Source: CADEDV01 sp048498035 (GTDB lineage Bacteria > Bacteroidota > Bacteroidia > Chitinophagales > Chitinophagaceae). From it: 64,000 bases of DNA. The position numbers and the translations under genes were made by a program. The notes under the pieces are model-generated. The model was not told the DNA's origin. It saw nothing but the letters and a program-made list of their open reading frames with translations, and did not search any database. Where the stretch lies: NCBI GenBank assembly GCA_048498035.1, contig JBEHYT010000017.1, positions 1 through 64,000 of the forward strand, in the 5' to 3' direction. Below are positions 60,985-64,000 of this stretch, one piece after another. Numbering within the stretch: position 1 is the stretch's first letter; the number at the start of each line of letters is the position of its first letter.

Positions 60985-61002
60985 CCGGCAAAAATTTGCC
61001 GG
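60985..61002 (-). terminator. terminator hairpin after the 100-aa gene
   Basis: CCGGCAAA and TTTGCCGG form a perfect 8-bp stem with an AA loop, 2 bp after the stop at 61005. On the minus strand a T6 run follows within 10 bp. A second longer hairpin (CTCCCTGC/GCAGGGAG, 60915-60947) follows further on. Confidence 0.65.
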
Positions 61003-61004
61003 GA

Positions 61005-61307
61005 TTATTGAAATACTTGCAGTTTTTGGCTTAACGCCTCTTCCAAGGAATCAGGCAAAGAAGCGGCATCGTCATCAATTGAGCGGTAGCCAGGTAACTC
61101 GGGGTCCCAGGCAAATACATGCTGCGGACCGCCATTGATACGGATGTAAAAACGGGTCTCATCATTAAAGGAAAACGGCGAAACTTTCGCCAGGTAGGGA
61201 ATGCCATCTGCAACGATGCTAAAAGTTACCGATCTGTTGTCTTCCCCGGCTTCAGGATTACCACCGGATACACGCTGCACGTTCCCGCTGCTGCTTTTCT
61301 TTTCCAT
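61005..61307 (-). CDS. small hypothetical protein
   Basis: A 100-residue cytoplasmic protein. A Ser-rich N-terminus (EKKSSSGNVQRVSGG) precedes a compact beta-rich domain (about 25-85) with VTFSIVADGIPYLAKVSPFSF, TRFYIRINGGPQHVFAWDPE and an acidic end LPDSLEEALSQKLQVF. No family is recognised. The ATG at 61307 is preferred; the longer frame adds an unlikely Cys-rich stretch. Confidence 0.65.
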   Translation of the reverse strand: MEKKSSSGNVQRVSGGNPEAGEDNRSVTFSIVADGIPYLAKVSPFSFNDETRFYIRINGGPQHVFAWDPELPGYRSIDDDAASLPDSLEEALSQKLQVFQ

Positions 61308-61449
61308 ACCGATTTTTTTGCTTGAACAAGGTTTATGTTTTCGCCACAAACAACATGCCTTAATAATACTGTTCAGCAATAGCTTTCGCTGCTAAAAAAG
61401 GGAAAGTTTGTCTACAGCACCGGGAATTTTTGACGGGAAAATAAATGCA

Positions 61450-62274
61450 TTAACTGCCCATCAGGATGCGAATGCCTACCAGTCCCAGGCAAACGGCCAG
61501 CGCACGGATAATGATATTACCGTGCAACTTATGCGAAAGATAGGCGCCCAGTTGCGCGCCGGCCACCACCCCAACACCCAGGCAAATAACCATGCGCAAT
61601 ACATACGGATCGTTATAATTCCCCTGCGTGATGTGCACAACAACACTCACCGTTGCCATAATGGCCAGGATGAAGTGAGAAGTTGCAGTGGCTACATATA
61701 CGGGAAATCGTAACCAGTGCACCAACGCGGGCACGTGAATAATTCCACCGCCAATACCCAATACCGGCGATAAATAGCCAACTACCACGCTGATCACCAT
61801 CCCAATGGTTTGGTTGTATGTGTAGCGGTAATGTGTTCCACTGCTATCCACCAGGTGATGAGCCTTCCAGCGTTTTTTCCCATCTGTAACTGGCGGCTTA
61901 TCGCCACCTCTTTCTTTCCTGAAGAAAAGAAAAAGTCCAAGACCTATCAGCAAAATGCCAAAGACGATATGAAAAACGCTTTTGGGAATATACTTCGTTG
62001 TGTAAACACCCAGGATAGAACCCGGAATCGTAAAAATGGCAAACAAAATCCCAGCTTTGTAATCAATACGACCCTGTTGCGCATAAGCAATAGAACCTGA
62101 AATGGCATTGGCGCCAACTATCGCAATGGATATGGCAGTAATTACTTCCGGCGAAAAACCAGGTTCGGTAATGATCAGCAGCGGCACCAGTATAAAACCT
62201 CCACCGGCACCAATCAGTGTACCAAGCGTTCCCACCAGGAACCCCACCGCAACAAGTATAAAAATATTATCCAT
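61450..62274 (-). CDS. TauE/SafE-type sulfite or anion exporter
   Basis: A 274-residue inner-membrane protein of the TauE/SafE (DUF81) family with about eight helices. The repeated Gly-rich segments VGTLGTLIGAGGGFILVPLLI (about 15-35) and VGYLSPVLGIGGGIIHVPALV (about 170-190) are the two family motifs. It is thought to export sulfite or organosulfonates; the substrate is unknown. It is monocistronic and divergent from the M1 peptidase gene. Confidence 0.9.
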   Translation of the reverse strand: MDNIFILVAVGFLVGTLGTLIGAGGGFILVPLLIITEPGFSPEVITAISIAIVGANAISGSIAYAQQGRIDYKAGILFAIFTIPGSILGVYTTKYIPKSVFHIVFGILLIGLGLFLFFRKERGGDKPPVTDGKKRWKAHHLVDSSGTHYRYTYNQTIGMVISVVVGYLSPVLGIGGGIIHVPALVHWLRFPVYVATATSHFILAIMATVSVVVHITQGNYNDPYVLRMVICLGVGVVAGAQLGAYLSHKLHGNIIIRALAVCLGLVGIRILMGS

Positions 62275-62421
62275 TTGATTACAACGGCAAAAATAGAAGC
62301 TACCAGTCTATTGTAACGGTGAACTAACAGGCCTGACTTTTGCTGCCGCGGCCCGATCTGCATCCATTTTTTTCGGCGCAGCCGCCACACATTCCCTAAT
62401 TTCATGGTTTAAGCAAGACAG

Positions 62422-64000
62422 ATGCAGCGAATTTTGTTTTTTATCGCCCTCGCTTTTTTCTCCGTTACCTGTGTTCAGGCTCAATCCTGGGAAAGCGGCG
62501 TGCCTCGTGAACTGGCATCCTTTCGAAAAAATATATTGCAGGATGTCAGTTATTCATTTGCACTTTCGCTTTCGCGCAATGCAGACGATTCGATTGAATT
62601 GTTTGAAAGAATAAATTTCACGCTGCGCACACCCGATACCGGTGTTGCACTGGACTTCAAAGAAAAAGCCGACGCCCTCCAGGAGTTGTCAGTCAATAAT
62701 AAAAAAATTCCCATCGATTTCAGGAATGAACACATCTACCTCCCGGCATCTTCATTAAAAGAAGGCGCAAATATCGTTCGCATCCAGTTGCGGGCGGGAA
62801 CAAGCTCACTCAACCGCCGCACCGATTTTTTGTACACGCTGCTTGTGCCCGAACGGGCCCGCACCTTCTTCCCCTGCTTTGACCAACCGGACCTGAAAGC
62901 AACTTTCCAACTGGCCGCAGATCTGCCGGCCGAATGGGAGATTGTATCAAACAGCCCGGTTGCATATACAACACAAAATGGCAACCGTAAGCTGGTTTCA
63001 TTTTCACCAACTGCACCCATCAGCACTTATCTTTTTACAATGGTTGCCGGTAAGTTCAAGACGGAAACACGCACGGTCAATGGCAAAGAAATGACCTGTT
63101 ACTACCGTGAAACCGATACGGCCAAGATCAGGGCCAGCATGGACACGCTATTTGGCTTACACAGGCGGGCGCTTGAATTTATGCAAGAATATACCGGCAT
63201 CCCCTACCCGTTTGCAAAGCTCGATTTTGTAGCTGTACCGGATTTTCAATATGGAGGCATGGAGCATGTGGGCGCTATTGACTATCGCGCATCCACGCTT
63301 TTCCTGGACGAAAAAGCAACCCCTGCCGAAAAACTATCGCGCATTAACGTAATTGCACACGAAGTAGCGCACATGTGGTTTGGCGATTTGGTAACCATGC
63401 AATGGTTTGACGATGTATGGATGAAAGAAGTGTTTGCCAATTTTATGGCGGATAAAGTGGCCATCAACCTGCTTCCTTCTTCAAAAAAATTATTCGATTA
63501 CCGCCGACTGCTGGAACATTATCCCGCTGCCTATGGCATTGACCGCACAGCGGGCGCTAATCCCATTCGTCAGCCGCTGGAAAACCTGGACGAGGCCGGA
63601 ACACTTTATGGAGATATTATTTACCATAAAGCACCCATTGTAATGGGACAATTACAGGAAACCATCGGCGCAGAAACGCTGCAACACGGTCTCCGGATAT
63701 ATCTAAACCGGTATAGGGGCGTCAACGCCTCCTGGCCAGACCTCATCAATATACTGGACAGTCTTACGCGAAACAACCTGCAACACTGGAATGAACAATG
63801 GGTAAATACACCCGGACGGCCCGTTATTACCGCATCGCTTCAAAAGATTAAAGGACAGCCGGTTTCCATTACGCTAACCCAGGAGGGTGAATTAAACAGA
63901 CCCGGCACCTGGCAACAACTGACGAGCATACTCCTGGCCTGGAAAGGTTCTGTAGAAGTGCAAACGATCCAGATGAACAAGAACCGTATCACGATCCCGC
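62422..64000 (+). CDS. M1 family metallopeptidase, cut by the right edge
   Basis: The first 526 codons are present. A signal peptide (about 1-22, ending CVQAQ) is followed by the M1 N-terminal beta domain (about 25-210) and the zinc catalytic domain. The zinc motif HEVAHMWFGDLV (HExxH, about 313-324) is followed 18 residues later by the Glu ligand in MKEVFANFMAD. The exopeptidase motif is GGMEHVGAI (about 279-287) rather than the classic GAMEN. It should remove N-terminal residues from peptides in the periplasm. The stop is outside the window. Confidence 0.93.
   Translation, partial: MQRILFFIALAFFSVTCVQAQSWESGVPRELASFRKNILQDVSYSFALSLSRNADDSIELFERINFTLRTPDTGVALDFKEKADALQELSVNNKKIPIDFRNEHIYLPASSLKEGANIVRIQLRAGTSSLNRRTDFLYTLLVPERARTFFPCFDQPDLKATFQLAADLPAEWEIVSNSPVAYTTQNGNRKLVSFSPTAPISTYLFTMVAGKFKTETRTVNGKEMTCYYRETDTAKIRASMDTLFGLHRRALEFMQEYTGIPYPFAKLDFVAVPDFQYGGMEHVGAIDYRASTLFLDEKATPAEKLSRINVIAHEVAHMWFGDLVTMQWFDDVWMKEVFANFMADKVAINLLPSSKKLFDYRRLLEHYPAAYGIDRTAGANPIRQPLENLDEAGTLYGDIIYHKAPIVMGQLQETIGAETLQHGLRIYLNRYRGVNASWPDLINILDSLTRNNLQHWNEQWVNTPGRPVITASLQKIKGQPVSITLTQEGELNRPGTWQQLTSILLAWKGSVEVQTIQMNKNRITIP

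Noticed and set aside
1..64000. tRNA, rRNA, insertion sequences, prophage, restriction or other defence systems
   Set aside because: No cloverleaf-like segments, transposase, integrase, phage structural or defence-nuclease genes were recognised; the XRE proteins stand alone.

Overview
The window comes from a Bacteroidota chromosome, most likely of the family Chitinophagaceae. The evidence is a type IX secretion protein (PorQ), a FecI/FecR/SusC/SusD outer-membrane uptake locus, a Bacteroidota-type serine palmitoyltransferase for sphingolipids, efp-accB-accC in the order usual for this phylum, DUF5683 and DUF6520-like proteins, and promoters that resemble TAnnTTTG. Coding density is high, genes lie on both strands, and no rRNA, tRNA, CRISPR array, phage or insertion sequence was seen. 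About 59 protein genes are supported; one is cut by the right edge and a doubtful one by the left edge.

Layout. 0-3.5 kb: repeat-rich left edge, a membrane alkaline-phosphatase-superfamily transferase, a PIG-L deacetylase and PorQ. 3.5-9.6 kb, minus strand: Lon protease, two outer-membrane barrel proteins and a membrane metallophosphoesterase. 9.7-13 kb: parA-parB-DUF5683-dapB. 13-17.7 kb: two paralogous TPR histidine kinases in tandem followed by one LuxR-type response regulator. 17.7-23 kb: an acetyltransferase, serine palmitoyltransferase, a DPP IV-like peptidase, a 422-bp non-coding stretch with operator- and leader-like remnants, and flavin prenyltransferase UbiX. 23-28 kb, minus strand: gluconokinase, an NTF2-like protein, prolyl oligopeptidase, then an ECF sigma factor overlapping its putative membrane anti-sigma partner. 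28-36.4 kb: an AraC regulator, a MauE-like and a DUF6520-like protein, facing a SusD/SusC/FecR/ECF-sigma unit. 36.5-39.5 kb: a regulator-dense patch (two XRE proteins each with a palindrome next to it, a Crp/Fnr protein, a histone-H1-like SWIB protein). 39.5-64 kb: housekeeping genes: a dipeptidase, accC-accB-efp, malate dehydrogenase, an RlmK-like methyltransferase, a DnaQ/GIY-YIG protein, FKBP, K+ channel-cmk, clpC, RNase Z, the unit accA-lipoprotein-dapA-small membrane protein-esterase, a TauE-type permease, and the start of an M1 aminopeptidase.

How genes fit together. accA, accB and accC supply malonyl-CoA, and serine palmitoyltransferase uses fatty acyl-CoA for sphingolipids. dapA and dapB are successive lysine/diaminopimelate steps in separate units. 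Lon and ClpC give protein quality control. The ECF/FecR/SusCD block is one regulated import system of unknown substrate, with no degradative enzymes attached.

The most interesting non-coding signals are: (i) a direct repeat CTCC-N3-TTCC with exactly 21-bp spacing at two distant promoters, 3' of an AraC gene and upstream of a Crp/Fnr gene; (ii) perfect palindromes upstream of both XRE genes; (iii) a composite intergenic repeat family (octamers, ATGTG units, heptamers) at two loci, the heptamers running into the 3' end of a coding gene; and (iv) the relic-like 422-bp gap before ubiX. I found no convincing wholly new multi-gene system.
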